From Delphinapterus leucas (Eukaryota > Chordata > Mammalia > Artiodactyla > Monodontidae), in contig NW_022098026.1 in assembly GCF_002288925.2 (NCBI RefSeq), positions 17,313,005 to 17,377,004 on the forward strand: DNA of 64,000 bases. Direction: 5' to 3'. Positions 52,000 through 64,000 of this stretch are shown in pieces. Under the pieces are notes generated by a model that had not been told where the DNA came from, ran no database searches, and saw only the letters and a program-made list of their open reading frames with translations. Each line of letters begins with the position of its first letter. Positions within the stretch are counted from its first letter, which is position 1. The translations under genes and the position numbers were made by a program.

Positions 52000-53892
52000 C
52001 AACAACAAAAAAAGCTACCACTGACTCCTGAGCAGTGGGACTTGGAGTTGGAGTTGTTTCCCTTGTTATGGGGCTGGTCTCGATCTTAGAAGTGTGAATT
52101 AGTAATCTGCCTGGCAGAGGTTTTTCTCTGTTTATATAGAGTAAGATCTTGCAGCTGTGACCTGTACAACACCATAGCCATCCACCTCTCTTGCTGCTGC
52201 TGTGTTTAGAAAAAACACCTGTGTCCTGGGTGTGGTTATTTGTTATGAGCCTATGAGACTTAGGAGGAGGGATTCCCAACATCATAGCTTTAGTTTCTTT
52301 TGTAAAAATTGTTCCCCTTGGAAAGCTTCTCTTTCTCTCTCCCTCAGAAAAGATCGTAGTTTAACTGCCTACTTTTCGAAAGACTCTGTCTGCATGATGC
52401 ACAGATAGAAAACAGAGAGGAAATATTTAAGTACCTTTTAATTATGAACTTACAAAAAATAAATCTGGGTAATTGACCTCACAAAAACAGTTGATTTCAT
52501 TATATAAACATAAACTGGTAATGACATAGTAAATTGCATTCATATAGAAAATGTCTGTCAACTGCAATTCCCTGTTTATCACAGAGATAAGTTTCAATCC
52601 ATCTTTTTAGAGTTGAGCAAGTATAAATGCATTCTCCATTTAACAGGCCTCTGCTGCCCTCGACTGCACTGCTTGCTCTCTGGAGGTGCCAGGTTTCCTG
52701 AGGCCAGTGGCTGTGGGCAGAGTCAATGGCTGGTACTTGTAGGGCTGAAACTACCTGTCACCCCAGGGAACCACAGTTTGGAATGTGGGAGATGTGAGTG
52801 GCCAATGGGGCTTGAAACAGAAGCGGGGCTTAAGTACATGCACAGCACAGTCCTCCAGCAGTGACCTATATAAGGTGACAGTGTGTTCTGCATAATAACG
52901 TTCCCCTGTGTCTGCTCGCTTTCCTTGGGGTTGGAGCTTTGGCTCTACTTGAGATAGTGGGGAGCAGGCAATCCGTAAACTGCAAAACAAGGGGGTAAAT
53001 CATGCTGCTGCAGGACTGCCAAATTGCAGGTGCTGGTACTTTAAAACAAAAAACCCATTTGTAAGCACATCTTTGCAGGTGCCAAAAATGCAGGAATTGC
53101 TTTTTTGGGAAATCTTGGCCTTCTGTTGTTTTCCCCAGTGAAGTACTGAATTATTCTTTTTCATAGATTTAGAGAAAAACACTCCACTTTCACAGCACAC
53201 TTTTAAGCAAACAACAAATTCTGATATCTAAATACAAAGCCCCCCTCCGGAGATAGATATTACATTCCTAAACTCACTTACCAAGTAAGGCTTGGTCTCA
53301 AGGGGTTTTCGGGCCTTCTTATAGCAAAATAAAATGTAATAGAATCAAATGTCCCTCATGCAACATTCTTCAAATCAGAGAACAAAAGGGATTTTGCAGT
53401 AGCATTTAGTGGGATCCAGGCAGTATCTTTAGGGTATATGACATAAAACAGAAGAACAATAAAGAGAAATCAGATTCTTTAACAGATACACTTTTGTCTG
53501 GTGAGTAAGTTCAATTTTTATGCAAATGTGGGAAAGTAGAAGAGTTGACTTGATGGAAAGGAGTTTAGACAGTTTCTATTTAGCAAATAAAAACACAGAA
53601 CAGCCCTCTCAGAAAGTGGTGGTGCTTTCAGAGCATCTGAATTTTAAAGATCCACCTTAGTGTGTTTCTCTAATGTTTTGTCACAGACTTGCTTAGCAGT
53701 GTCAAGTAATTAAATAATTAACAGGACAAGACTGTTATTCACAATTCCTTTGATTTTTATGGTGTGCTTTTTAGGGGCATGGGATGAAGGGAAGAGACAA
53801 GCAGATACCTGTGCAGAGTTCTACTGGATTGACCAGTTAATTTTTAGCATTCAGACTCCTTTATACCCTTATGCACTTACCTCACCCATGGC
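52000..53892. other. Intronic sequence, nothing recognised
   Basis: Follows the 157-bp exon. No recognised gene or named repeat. Confidence 0.5.
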
Positions 53893-53908
53893 AGCTTTAG
53901 CACTTTTT

Positions 53909-54120
53909 TTTTTTTTTTTTTTTTTTTTGCGGTACGCGGGCCTCTCACTGTTGTGGCCTCTCCCATTGCGGAGCACAGGCTCCGGATGCGCAGGCTCAGC
54001 GGCCATGGCTCACAGGCCCAGCCGCTCCGCGGCATGTGGGATCCTCCCAGACCAGGGCACGAACCCGTGTCCCCTGCATCGGCAGGCGGACTCTCAATCA
54101 CTGCACCACCAGGGAAGCCC
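53909..54120 (-). mobile_element. CHR-2 SINE, minus strand, full length
   Basis: Poly(T), GCGGTACGCGGGCCTCTC, ending CCAGGGAAGCCC. Exact 16-bp duplication AGCTTTAGCACTTTTT at 53893-53908 and 54121-54136. A 218-codon frame (53750-54406) running through it is an artefact of the SINE. Confidence 0.96.
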
Positions 54121-54136
54121 AGCTTTAGCACTTTTT

Positions 54137-55505
54137 ATGTGGCAGACTAGAGATGTCTCTCCATCTCACCTGATACACTGGCTCTCATTGAGAGGAATCC
54201 CATTTTCAACCGGGCAGGCCCTCACTGGTCCCCAGTCCTTGGCCCTTGTACAACTCACAGCCTCTCTAGAGGTGCCCCGTGGATTGGAGAGCAGGCGTCA
54301 TCTGCAAGTACTCTGTGCAGTCTTTATATCAGAAGCTGAGATCTGCCCACTCCTATTACCCAGAGGCTCAGTAGTCTGTCAGCAAGGTGGGCATGTTTCT
54401 GAGTAAGGGGCTGCAGGACAAGTGCCCAGCACAGGGTCTGGCTTAATGTTGGTGGACTTCATAAAATTTTATGTAATGAAAAGTAAGACTGCTGCTTGAC
54501 TCCTTGGAGTGGTGGTGTTTTACTGTGTCCTGGGATATTGTGGCCCTATGGCAGTGTGATAGGTTCTGAGGAATAGTTCTAGTAATGATTTTTCACCATC
54601 AATCCCCCTTGAAATCCCTGGGGCCTGTGTGTTTGCTGTAGCCCTGCCCACTCATGAGAATCCATCCAAAGGGAAGTTACTTAGGGGATAGGACTGAAAG
54701 GACCCTCTGCTGCTCTATCTCCATTGTTCCTGGATATTCTGTCCCATTGGTTCCAGAAGTTCCCTTGTGCTTATTACAAGTTATATCCTAAATTTGTGTC
54801 TCAAAAATTAATGGTCATCTTGTGTGTAACCTGGTAAAGCCATTAAGACCCTGATGCCAGTGTTTCATGAGGCTGCAGGGCAGGGGGAACTTGAGTCACT
54901 GTGTATCAAATATGCCAGTGGCACTTGAAAATAGAGAGGGACATGCAAGCCACCTCCGGGGGAGAGGGAGCGGGACCCCTGTTCCCCAAGCTGTTCTATT
55001 CAGAAGGTTTCCTTGTAAATATTGGAGGTGGTTTAGGATGCTACAGAGCGTTCAGCAAACTGTGAATATATTTATATGGACCAATCCCTTAAGGACAGTG
55101 GTTTGAAATTTATCAAAGCGATAAAGACTGTTTGAATTTCATTTGAATTGTATTTGATAAACATTTTCCATGGAAATGAAATTTACTTTCTCATTCGTTT
55201 ACTCTGCTTTCATGTGGAAGTTCTGATCCTCCCCACACACACACCCCTTTTTTTTTAAGTTGCAAGTGGTTGGTTAGAGTGGTTCTAGTTGGGTTTATTA
55301 CTTTTCTTTACCAAGTGCTCTTGGAAACAAATAACATAATGCATTAGATACTTTGGGGCAACACATAGGAGTAGTAATTTGTACTCTTTCTTCTTCATTG
55401 TCAGTGTGCTCAAATAATTTGGTCTGACTGGTCTAAATAAAAGGATTTTTGTACCTAATTTTTGTTTCTGTGTTTAATCGCAAAAATCCAAAACTGAAAG
55501 TAAGG
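54137..55505. other. Intronic sequence, nothing recognised
   Basis: No recognised repeat or gene in this part of the 7.6-kb intron. Confidence 0.5.
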
Positions 55506-55509
55506 TAAG

Positions 55510-55700
55510 GAAGTGGTGAAGTTAGTTTGATTTCTGACTCCCATGCCCCCTAGCTTGAGCAAGTCACTCAATACTTCTGTGCCTGGTTTCCACATTAATT
55601 AATAGTGATTTTTAAAAAGTGGTTACTATAGAGTTAGTTAAATGTCAAGCACTCAGAATCTTTCCATAATATTAGAGTAAGTTCTCTATATAATGTATTA
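55510..55700 (+). repeat. Possible MIR fragment, plus strand
   Basis: GAGCAAGTCACTCAATACTT followed by CTGTGCCTGGTTTCC and TCAAGCACTCAGAATC resembles the MIR core and tail. Confidence 0.5.
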
Positions 55701-55829
55701 ATATTATCATCTCCTGTGAATGCATAAGGCTGCACTGATAAAGATATCCAGAGCAAGGGGAGGGCGGAACGGGCCCTGTTAGACATTGTGGACTGAAGGC
55801 TTTCTGGAGAATGCCAGTTGGCTTGGTTC

Positions 55830-56160
55830 CGGAGGGCAATTAGGCATCATACATCTACTTTATACATATATGCCTTTTGACTTAGTATTCCCATTGCTAG
55901 AAAATTTCCCCAGGGATGTGTACATAGATGTTTGCCAAAATACCTGTACAAGGATGTTCACTTCAGCCAAAATGCCTAAGAGAAGACTGGATAAATGAAT
56001 GATGGCCCCTCCGTCTGTTCAGTAGGGTACGGTACAGCCATTAATGTGGATGGGAAGATCTGTGCAGGCAGTTCTAGAAAGATTTTCAAATGAAAATCAG
56101 ATATGTTAACGTCCATAATGTGATCCCTTGGAGATAGACTGTTGTATGTGTGTGTGTAGG
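55830..56160 (+). repeat. Old L1M fragment, plus strand
   Basis: GCCTTTTGACTTAGTATTCC, CCAAAATACCTGTACAAGGA, TGTTCACTTCAGCCAAAATG and GTACAGCCATTAATGTGGA match the 3' end of ancient L1 elements. Confidence 0.7.
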
Positions 56161-57214
56161 TTTTTTTTCCTTTTAGAAGCATCTACAGATAAAGACTGTA
56201 TTAAACAATCAGTTTTTAATGGGGTACAGATTGGTATGTCTACTCAAAATGGAGCCATGCTGAGTTTACTTGGAAATTCAATTAAGGTAAAGTAACTTAT
56301 GGTTTAAGTTAGTTGTGGGTACCTCCAACCCTCCCATATTTGCACATGTCCAGTGGGAACTCACTTCTCCCTTAGGGCTCAAGTGTAGAGAGCAGGTTGT
56401 TGTGTCCTGGGTATATAGTGGCCTCAGCTGGCTGGGGCTTTCCCAATGAAGGTGGAAGATGTTACTTTAGTCAGCTTCCTGAAATAGAAGCCTTCCTTGG
56501 TGGCTAAAGAATGGCAAGCTCTTCCCTGGTTTGGGTTCAGCTGGAAGAAAACCTGTATAAATTCAAGGAGATCTAAATTGATTTGTAAAAACACACTTAC
56601 CTAGATGAAGGTTAACAAATCCTTGGTGGAAGTTTGGGCTACTTTGTTTAATGAATGACAAAGAATGCTATACTTCATTGATTCTAAGATGTGCTTTCCG
56701 TCCCCTGGTATTAACAATCCTGATACCAGGATGAGTCTTAAAAATCAGTGATATGAGAAAACATTGGTTCATAGTTTCATCAGCAACATCTTTTCTTTCC
56801 TTTTTATTCCTTTCCTTCCCCTTCCCCAAATGTTAGATTCAGTAAAAGCAGCAGTTTTTAACCTAAGGCCTAGTATGGTAGGCAGGCTCAGTACCAGTCT
56901 GCTTAGTTTAATATGTAGAGAGTTTGTATATAAAAGATGTTTCTGATCTAAACATGGGCTCTAAATCCATTTATTCTTATAACTGGTTCACATATTCCTC
57001 CTAAAATTGGTTTATGTAAAAAGTTTAATACGTTATCTCTTTCAGTAGTGCAATGGTGTAAATTCTAGCAAGTCTCCTAATTTTTGAATTAGCACATGCT
57101 AAATTATGGTCTTCTTAGCTATCTTATGGTAATTCACTTTTCCCTTCTGCAGTAGAAATTTTTACTATATTTTGGCTTTCCCTGGAAAGATATTTATTTT
57201 AATTGATGAATTTT

Positions 57215-57825
57215 TATTTTTTAAAAAGACTTTTAGAGCAGTTTTAGGTTCACAGCCAAATTAAGAGGAAGGTACAGAGACTTTCCATCTACTTCCGGCA
57301 GCCACACACGCACAGCCTCCCCCATTATCAACATCTCCTACAACAGTAGCACATTTATTACAATTGATGAACCTACATTGACACCTCATTATCACCCAAA
57401 GTCCGTAATATACATTCCTGTTCACTCTTGGTGGTATATACTTCATAGGTTTGGACAAATGTATCCATCATTGAGCATTTTCACTGCCTTAAAAATCCTC
57501 TGTGCTCCACCTATTCATTCCTCCCTGCTCCAACCCCTGGCAACTCCCGAGGTTCCTGCATGTCTCTTCATAGCTTAATAGCACTTTTTTTTTTTAAAGT
57601 GCTGAATAATATTCCACTGTCTGGATGTGCCACAGTTTTTCGTTTCACCTACTGAAGCATGCCTCGATTGCTTCCCAGTTTTGGCAGTTATGAATAAAGC
57701 TGCTGTAAACATGTGCGTGCAGGTTTATGAGGACTTAAGTTTTTAGCTCCACTGCACAAATACCAAGGAGTGCAATTGCTGGATCATAGGTAAGAGTATG
57801 TTTAGTTTTGTGGGTGCAAGTCCCT
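57215..57825 (-). repeat. L1M 3' end, minus strand
   Basis: TTTTAGGTTCACAGCCAAAT, GCCTCCCCCATTATCAACAT, GATGAACCTACATTGACACC, CTGAATAATATTCCACTGTC and GAATAAAGCTGCTGTAAACA follow the reversed order of an old L1 3' end. Confidence 0.88.
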
Positions 57826-58156
57826 TCCTGCAGTCTCTTGGGAACTACAAAATGAAGGGCCTTGTTCCCGGAGCCTACAGGGGATCTTGAAGCCCAAAGG
57901 CAGGGCGTTGTGGTGGCTCTATTCTTTGCTGAATCCACTAAGTATCACTTGCCTCTGGCTCCCCTTGAGATAAGAGGAAATAGCATCGTGACCACTAGAC
58001 ACTGTCATGTATAACTTGACTGAGTATGTTAGCAGAGGCTGTGAGGGAAGGGTAATGACTTTGGAAGGGAATTAAATCAGGAACCAGTCTAGATAATGAC
58101 AGGTCAAAGCATAAGGTAACCAGGGATGGCAAAGAAATGACCAGGTGTGTTTCTTT

Positions 58157-58515
58157 CTTTCTTTCTTTTTAAATTTATTTTATTTATTTATTTTTGGCTG
58201 TGTTGGGTCTTCGTTGCTGCATGTGGGCTTTCTCTAGTTGCGGTGAGCCGGGGCTACTCTTCGTTGCAGTGCACAGGCTTCTCACTGCAGTGGCTTCTCT
58301 TGTTGCAGAGCACAGACTCTAGGAGTGCGGGCTTCAGTAGTTGTGGCCCGTGGGCTCAGCAGCTGTGGCTCGCGGGCTCTAGAGCACAGGCTCAGTAGTT
58401 GTGGTGCACGGGCTTAGTTGCTCTGCAGCATGTGTGATCTTCCCGAACCAGGGCTCAAACCCATGTCCCCTGCATTGGCAGACGGATTCTTAACCATGGC
58501 GCCACCAGGGAAGCC
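58157..58515 (-). mobile_element. CHR-1 SINE (long form), minus strand
   Basis: (CTTT)n and TTTATTTATTTTTGGCTG tail, GTCTTCGTTGCTGCATGTGG body, end CACCAGGGAAGCCC. Imperfect flanks CCAGGTGTGTTTCTT (58141-58155) and CCAGATGTTTCTT (58516-58528). Confidence 0.93.
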
Positions 58516-59457
58516 CCAGATGTTTCTTAAACAGATTACATTTGCCCTAATTGTCCTGTCTCTTCCAGAAAAACCAGAACCATTAGTCTTTCACCTATTG
58601 TGCCAGGTACTTTCTTGGTTTAAGGAAGTGAGCGTGTCTTTAACAGACACTGCTTCTAAGAGTTCTTACCTGTCTTGAAAGCTCCTTGCCAAGCTGGAAG
58701 GAAATGGGCAGACAATGACCTGGAGGCTTTGTGTTGCTCATTCACCCACCCACCCCATGGATTGTGGGCATCCCTGTCACTTGGGCTGTCTGTTGGTAGA
58801 CTCTGCAGTTCCTGGTGGTGAGAACATTCCCTTTTCTATGACTAGACAGCTTAACAGGAGTCAAGGGTTTCCTCAAATAACACAACAGGCCCACCTGCAT
58901 CCCATGAGTGGTTTACTGAATGTTTTGCCTCAGGGGCGGTCCCTCAGCGCCCTCCAGAGGGGACTTTAACCTGCCTTCCAGGGCCTTCTCCTGTTCCAGA
59001 GCTGTCCTGGCATCTTGGTAGCTTGTCTGAATACCATCGGCATCTACTGGAGGGAGGGGCAAGGAACTGGGAGAATAAGACCTTACAGTGAACCTTTTCT
59101 TCTAATTTAGACTTTGTTTGGGATGTAAAACCAGTGAAATCATTTAAGGGAAGGAGAAATTATTAAGGATTCTGTGATCTTGAATTTTCCGCCTGGCTTA
59201 AAACTGTGCCTTAAAGATGGGCATCTCTGTCTCTCTCTTTTAAACCTGGAATAAAGATTGTTATTCTTGGAGGTGATTGCAGGTTGAGTTTCTGTGGGAC
59301 AGTTAATCTGGTCTCTTGAGTGAAATGATACGTGTAAAGCTTTTGGCACCGTAGCTGGCACAGAGTGAGCTGTCGATGAATAATAGACGCCAACTAGTTG
59401 TCCCCTTCTAGTGGAAGGCCTCCTCCCTCATTCAGCTTTTTTTTGTTTGTTCCTCAG

Positions 59458-59658
59458 AGAATCACATTTTGGAAGACGTGAACAAATGCGTCATTGCTCT
59501 CCAAGAGAAAGATGTGGATGGGCTGGACCGCACAGCTGGTGCAATTCGAGGCCGAGCTGCTCGGGTCATTCACGTGGTCACCTCAGAGATGGACAACTAT
59601 GAGCCAGGGGTCTACACAGAGAAGGTGCTGGAAGCCACCAAGCTCCTCTCCAACACAG
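59458..59658 (+). CDS. CTNNA1: CTNNA1 coding exon, residues 516-583 (split codons at both ends)
   Basis: This 201-bp exon opens with AG completing Glu516, then NHILEDVNKCVIALQEKDVD and on to ATKLLSNT, and ends with the G of Val583. The acceptor is TTGTTCCTCAG and the donor is ACAG/GTGCGG. It forms much of the M3 bundle. By count it contains Glu521, Arg548 and Arg551, positions described in the family as contributing to the salt bridges that hold the M domain in its closed, mechanosensitive state; all three are present. The following intron is only 560 bp. Confidence 0.97.
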
Positions 59659-60218
59659 GTGCGGGGGCTGCCTCCCTTCCTTGTGCTCCCCACACACAGA
59701 TGGCCTGGTGGCCAGGCCATCCAGTTAGTACAGGCCCTGTGGTTAGGAAGTAGGACGCTGGGACTCAGTTCGGTCTTAGGACAAGAATTCTAGAAGGTAT
59801 GTCAGATTTGTGAGAAGTTGGTCAGCCACATTAAGGCCTCACAAACACATTTCCTTCATGTGTGTCCCACAATTAATAATGGGAGTTATTTTAAGATGAA
59901 CGTCTGAGTTATATCTCCTGTCAGTGAACACAGTAAATTAAGGAGGGTCCCATTCTAGCAAGGCCTCAAGTTAATCCCAGTTCTCAACCATGTAAATCCT
60001 ATGTTGCAGAATCTGCCCAGAGACAAAGAAGATGATTTGAGTCTGTAAAATACAGCATTTGATTTATTTCAACCATAAATACTTCTCACATAGGTAGAAG
60101 CATAGGCTCTTCATCATGCATCCTGCCTCTTTGTGTCTAACTGAGGGATTTAGGGAGGGCTGGTAGAGCAGTGATGTTTGCAGGGCCAGCAGGATCTGCC
60201 ATGCTTTCTTCTCCGCAG

Positions 60219-60370
60219 TCATGCCACGTTTTACCGAGCAAGTGGAAGCGGCCGTGGAAGCCCTCAGCTCAGACCCCGCCCAGCCCATGGATGAGAACGA
60301 GTTTATCGATGCCTCACGCCTGGTGTACGATGGCATCCGGGACATCAGGAAAGCGGTGTTGATGATAAGG
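60219..60370 (+). CDS. CTNNA1: CTNNA1 coding exon, residues 583-633
   Basis: This 152-bp exon starts with TC completing Val583, then MPRFTEQVEAAVEALSSDPA, and ends DIRKAVLMIR. The acceptor is TTCTCCGCAG and the donor is AGG/GTGAGT. It completes M3. The next residues in the family (TPEELDDSDFE, with the CK2/CK1 phospho-sites from Ser641) are not found in the remaining 3.6 kb, so the next exon lies beyond the window. The exon is GC-rich (GCGGCCGTGG, CCCCGCCCAG) compared with the AT-rich exons upstream. Confidence 0.97.
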
Positions 60371-61899
60371 GTGAGTAACTGCATTTCAGATGTTTTAACA
60401 GCTTCTTTCTTATCATTTTCTAAACTTGAGCAATGCATCATTTTGGAACTCAGCAGATGAGTGGCAATATATTAAAGCCATGAATCTAAAAGCTGTTAGA
60501 ATGAGATATATTTAATTACGTTGTCTAAAATGACTTTTAGTTGCAAGTTAGAGCCCAAACTTGGGCTGAGAAGGGGAGCTAGTATGAGTTGGCCGTGACG
60601 ATTTACTTCAAGTTAAACAGTTGCCACAGATATGAGGCTTCCGTTTGAGTTAGAGGGAAACTACAGAAAATAAAGGCTCATCAGTTAATTTCAGAGAAGG
60701 GAGTATTTCCTTAATGCAGGTTGAAGCTCTTCTTTACATGGAGCACCCCTCGCCTCAAAGGTGGCAGGCAGGCAGGATGCTAGAACCCCAGGGTTTTGAG
60801 GGTGAGAATGAGGGGCTGTGGCAACTCCCGGGCTCGGGGCCAAGCGTTGAGCCCTCTAACCGTAGCTGAATGGAAGTGCCACCTGCTCTGGGCCCCATGT
60901 GACCCATCCTGTCTGAGGCAGCAGCAGTTCTCACCATCTGAGACAATGTCTAGGGCCCCCTGTGGATTAGCATGCACAAAGGCGTTTTGAGAAACTACTG
61001 ACTCCTCTGTGATCATCCCCAGTGTGCTGCGCTGGGACTCACAGCTGCCCTTTCCATAGCAGTTGATCCCTCACGTGCTGTTCTGAGCATGAACAGCTCT
61101 GGAAGCTGGGAGCAGAGCCTGTGCCAAGCTCCCCCAGGCTCACCTGGACCTCCCCCAGGCTCGGGCCATCCCTGCCATAGCCACAGAGCCAGCAGTTCGA
61201 ATGCAGGGTCTGCCTGCTGAGTAGACAGCTGCTTTGCTATGCTGACGATCTAGTCGGGTCAGGGGAGTGTTTCCGTTACACCTTCATGGGTTGCTAGTCA
61301 AACCTCCCAAGGTAGGCAGGGGTTCTGTCCCACTTTTTACCCCCTCAGCTGGAAACAGAGGCCATTTCTGAGGCCGGTGCATTAGGCTGGACCCATTCTG
61401 TATGCAGTGTAGAAATGCTTGGGCAAGATTGCGTTTCTCTCTGGGGTGAGGAGGAAAGAGAACAATTCAGGGATGGCCTGGTTGGCTGATGGCTGTCCCT
61501 GCAGGCCCAGGTCACCTGGACATGCTGGGGTGTGGCGGGGGAGAGCTTGGGGAGCCTTTTTGCTTTCTTCACGGCTGCTGCTGTGCTAGAGAGCAACCCA
61601 TGCTCAGCAGGTCGTAGCCCGGCTGAATGCAAGGTTAAACCCAGCAGCCAGATCTCAGTGGTGTGAAGGGATCCCTGGGTCCGGTGTACCAGTGGTGGTA
61701 AAACACAGCCCTATTTTTCCAAAGTTCTTTGCATACTGACAGACACTTAGAGAATAGAAGAAATGATAATGAGGAGTCACTGGGTGTTTGAGATTAATGC
61801 CTTTGGGGTTTTAAGTGAGCTGGTATGCGCACACTCCAGGATGCCTGCACGTTCCAGGGCCTGTTCTGTGGAAGCAGGTCGGGTTGTGGGAAACCACAC
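60371..61899. other. Start of the last CTNNA1 intron in the window, nothing recognised
   Basis: GC-richer than the upstream introns. No exon matching the next catenin residues is present here or in the remaining sequence to 64000. Confidence 0.6.
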
Positions 61900-62065
61900 C
61901 CTGGGAACAGGCAGGCAGCTTGGATTCCTGTTCACGTCTGTGACTCTAAGCAAGTTTCCTCATCTTTCTGAGACTCACATGATGGTGTTGATGGTTTTAA
62001 TGGGATGAAATGGAGGTAACGTGTTCAGCCCAGGGCCTGGCATATAGTAGCTGTTTCTTGCGCAC
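61900..62065 (+). repeat. MIR SINE fragment, plus strand
   Basis: GTCTGTGACTCTAAGCAAGT, TTTCCTCATCTTTCTGAGAC and CCCAGGGCCTGGCATATAGT match the MIR core and 3' end. Confidence 0.6.
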
Positions 62066-62889
62066 TTACTGCTGTGTTGGAGCGCAAGTATGACAGAGGC
62101 CCTGGCAGGCTTGGTGAGATAGAACCTGGGGTGTGGTCAGCTGGGAGGGCCCAGAGCAAGGGCAAAATAGGTCTGTGGCAGCAGTGGTTTAACTCCTCCT
62201 GTATTGTCTTGATTTTAATTCAGGAATCATCCTTCCAACCCCCCCAGGCCTCTTGGTTTCTTGATGTCTTATCCTCCCCCAACCTCAACCTCACTTGCCT
62301 AGTCTTACCCAGTCCTTGTCATTACCAGTATCTACATCATCCCAGTGTCAGGTTTCCCCCTTCCATCAGCTCACTGTCTCTGGTGCTGTGACTCCCAACA
62401 GTCCTTTGAGTCCATCAGGATCTTCAACCAGTTGGCCCTCCCCACTTGCAACCCTCACTCAGCCCTTCAGGTCCTTGCCTCACTCCTTTTCTAGCTTTGA
62501 GTCTGGTCCATCGGTATAATCTCCTTTGCCCCCTTTTCTGTCCTCTTGTTTGCCTTGCAAAATACAATCCTAGTGAAATTCCTTCTCCTGCTGAGCATGG
62601 TGTAGAAAAGTGCAGCCACCCTGACTGGGGTCACCGAACCCAGGACCGTCAGGGGGCCCTTGATGCCATGCAGCCTCGCCCACACAGCCACAGAGTCTGG
62701 GAGCATTTCATATCTTCCTGCTTGCCTCCCCATCTGTGCCCCATCCTACGTGTCTGGCCTCAGTGCCTGTTGCACTGAGGATCCTGAGGCAGTTAGAACA
62801 TCTGCTCCTGGCTGAGCCCGTCCCCTGCACTGGGTCCCATTCTCTCTTCCTCCAGCACCTTGCCCCCAGCATACAAACATGCCATTATT

Positions 62890-64000
62890 TCTCCTGTTAT
62901 AAGAAAATCTCCTGGCCCCCCTCCTCCTCAGTCTCCTTTGCTGGTTTATCCTCATCTTCTCAGCCCCTTACCACTGGTACACCCTGTAGCACAGTTTTTC
63001 ACCTCTCTCTTTTCTGACTGTACTCATTCCCCTGGTGCATAAAGACGTGAGAAAACCAGCAAGAGGTTGACTCTTCTGCGGTCCACACTCATCTAGCCAC
63101 CTTGCCTACTGCCTCTCACTTGTCTAACAGGCTCCTCAAGCTTATTATTCCCCAAAGTGAGCTCCTCATCTCTCTCCACCCTGTTTTCTCTTATCAGTTG
63201 ATGGCAAATCTGTCTTCCACTTGCTCAGGCCCAGACCTTGGATTCACCTTTGATTCCACTTTTTGCCTCAAACCCTGAATCTGATTTATCAGGAAATCCT
63301 GTTGGATCTACCTTTACAATAAATAGAAACTCTGAACACTGTTCCTACCGTGGTCCAGGCCACCAGCATCTCTCACCTGGATTCATGCAGTTGCTTGCTT
63401 CTCAGCCAGTCTCCCTATTTGCATCCCTAGGTGCCTGCAGTCTCATCCACAGAGCACCCAGGGTGATCCTTTTAAGCTTCAGTTAGATCACGTTATCTAC
63501 TGCTTAGTACTCTCCAAAGGCTGCCACGTCACTCAGTCCTTACACTGGCCCACAAGGCCTTCGAGGAGCTGAACCTGTCACTTCTCTGACCTCATCTCCT
63601 ACTGCTCCCCTGCCTTTGCTCCCAGGGCTTCAGCTGGCACTGTGCCATAAGGGCAGTGAGCTGAGCCCTTACTGTGGCCTTGCCATTCATCCAGTTCCCC
63701 AGGCCTTTCTGTTGGTGACTCCGTCCTGCTGGAACACTCCTCCCCCAGGTACCTCCTGTGCTCCCACCTTCATTGCCTTCAGGTCTGTGCTCCAATGTCA
63801 CCTTCTCATGAGACCTTTCCTGACCACGGATATAAAATTACAGTCCTCCTCTACTGCTTACTTATAGCACTGATCACTTTCTAATAGGTCATGTGATTCA
63901 CTTTTGTCATTTTTCCCATCAGAATATATGTGAGAGCAGGGATTTTTGTCTGTGTCATTTTGTACCTTCAGCACCTAGAACAGTGCTTGGCACACAAATA
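62890..64000 (+). repeat. L2 LINE 3' region, plus strand, running off the window
   Basis: L2 phrases in order: CAGGAAATCCTGTTGGATCT, GCATCTCTCACCTGGATTCA, GGGTGATCCTTTTAAGC, CCACAAGGCCTTCGAGG, CTGACCTCATCTCCTACTGC, GTCACCTTCTCATGAGACCT and CTAGAACAGTGCTTGGCACA. It ends at the window edge just before the expected terminal repeat. Confidence 0.82.

Noticed and set aside
53750..54406. 218-codon open frame on the + strand
   Set aside because: Its middle is a reversed CHR-2 SINE (TGSGCAGSAAMAH-type peptide seen in every copy). The flanks are intron, so there is no gene.

Overview
The window is vertebrate nuclear DNA from a cetacean or very close relative. The basis is the many copies of the tRNA-derived CHR SINE family of whales, dolphins and hippos, in both the short 'CHR-2' form ending in a GCGGTACGCGG-type motif and the longer 'CHR-1' form. 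There are also artiodactyl-type L1 ends and mammalian MIR, L2 and MaLR relics. I see no prokaryotic genes, CRISPR arrays or functional RNA genes.

The framework gene is CTNNA1 (alpha-E-catenin), on the + strand. Six consecutive coding exons are present (81, 153, 93, 157, 201 and 152 bp), encoding human-numbered residues 355-633. That is the end of M1, all of M2 and M3, stopping just before the phospho-linker. Reading phase is continuous across all five internal introns, and every intron has GT..AG ends. Bases 1-23658 are part of one large upstream intron, and 60371-64000 is the start of an intron that runs off the window.

Inside the upstream intron, on the opposite strand, lies a complete two-exon LRRTM2 gene (516 aa, a postsynaptic neurexin receptor). 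Its start codon sits at the very end of exon 1, and the first G of codon 2 is the last exon base. About 470 bp upstream is a CRE + TATA promoter block (14064-14092). In human this LRRTM2/CTNNA1 promoter region is known to act in both directions and to produce an N-terminally truncated catenin starting at Met371. The corresponding ATG is present here at 23707.

The intron between the 93-bp and 157-bp exons carries an antisense processed pseudogene of KPNA2 (importin alpha-1). It lacks introns, has stops and frameshifts, and is flanked by a 13-bp target-site duplication.

Much of the rest is transposon-derived: fifteen CHR SINE copies (most with visible target-site duplications), two young L1 3' ends, several older L1 and L2 stretches, MIRs and LTR relics. 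Several show nesting (a SINE inside an L1; an LTR and a SINE inside an L2). A 100-N assembly gap at 22831-22930 lies inside a young L1 and is flanked by two identical 254-bp copies of the same sequence, most likely an assembly overlap that was not collapsed. I found no evidence for an undescribed system. The most informative points are the nested-gene promoter, an upstream ORF overlapping the LRRTM2 start, the gap artefact and the inverted SINE arrangement.
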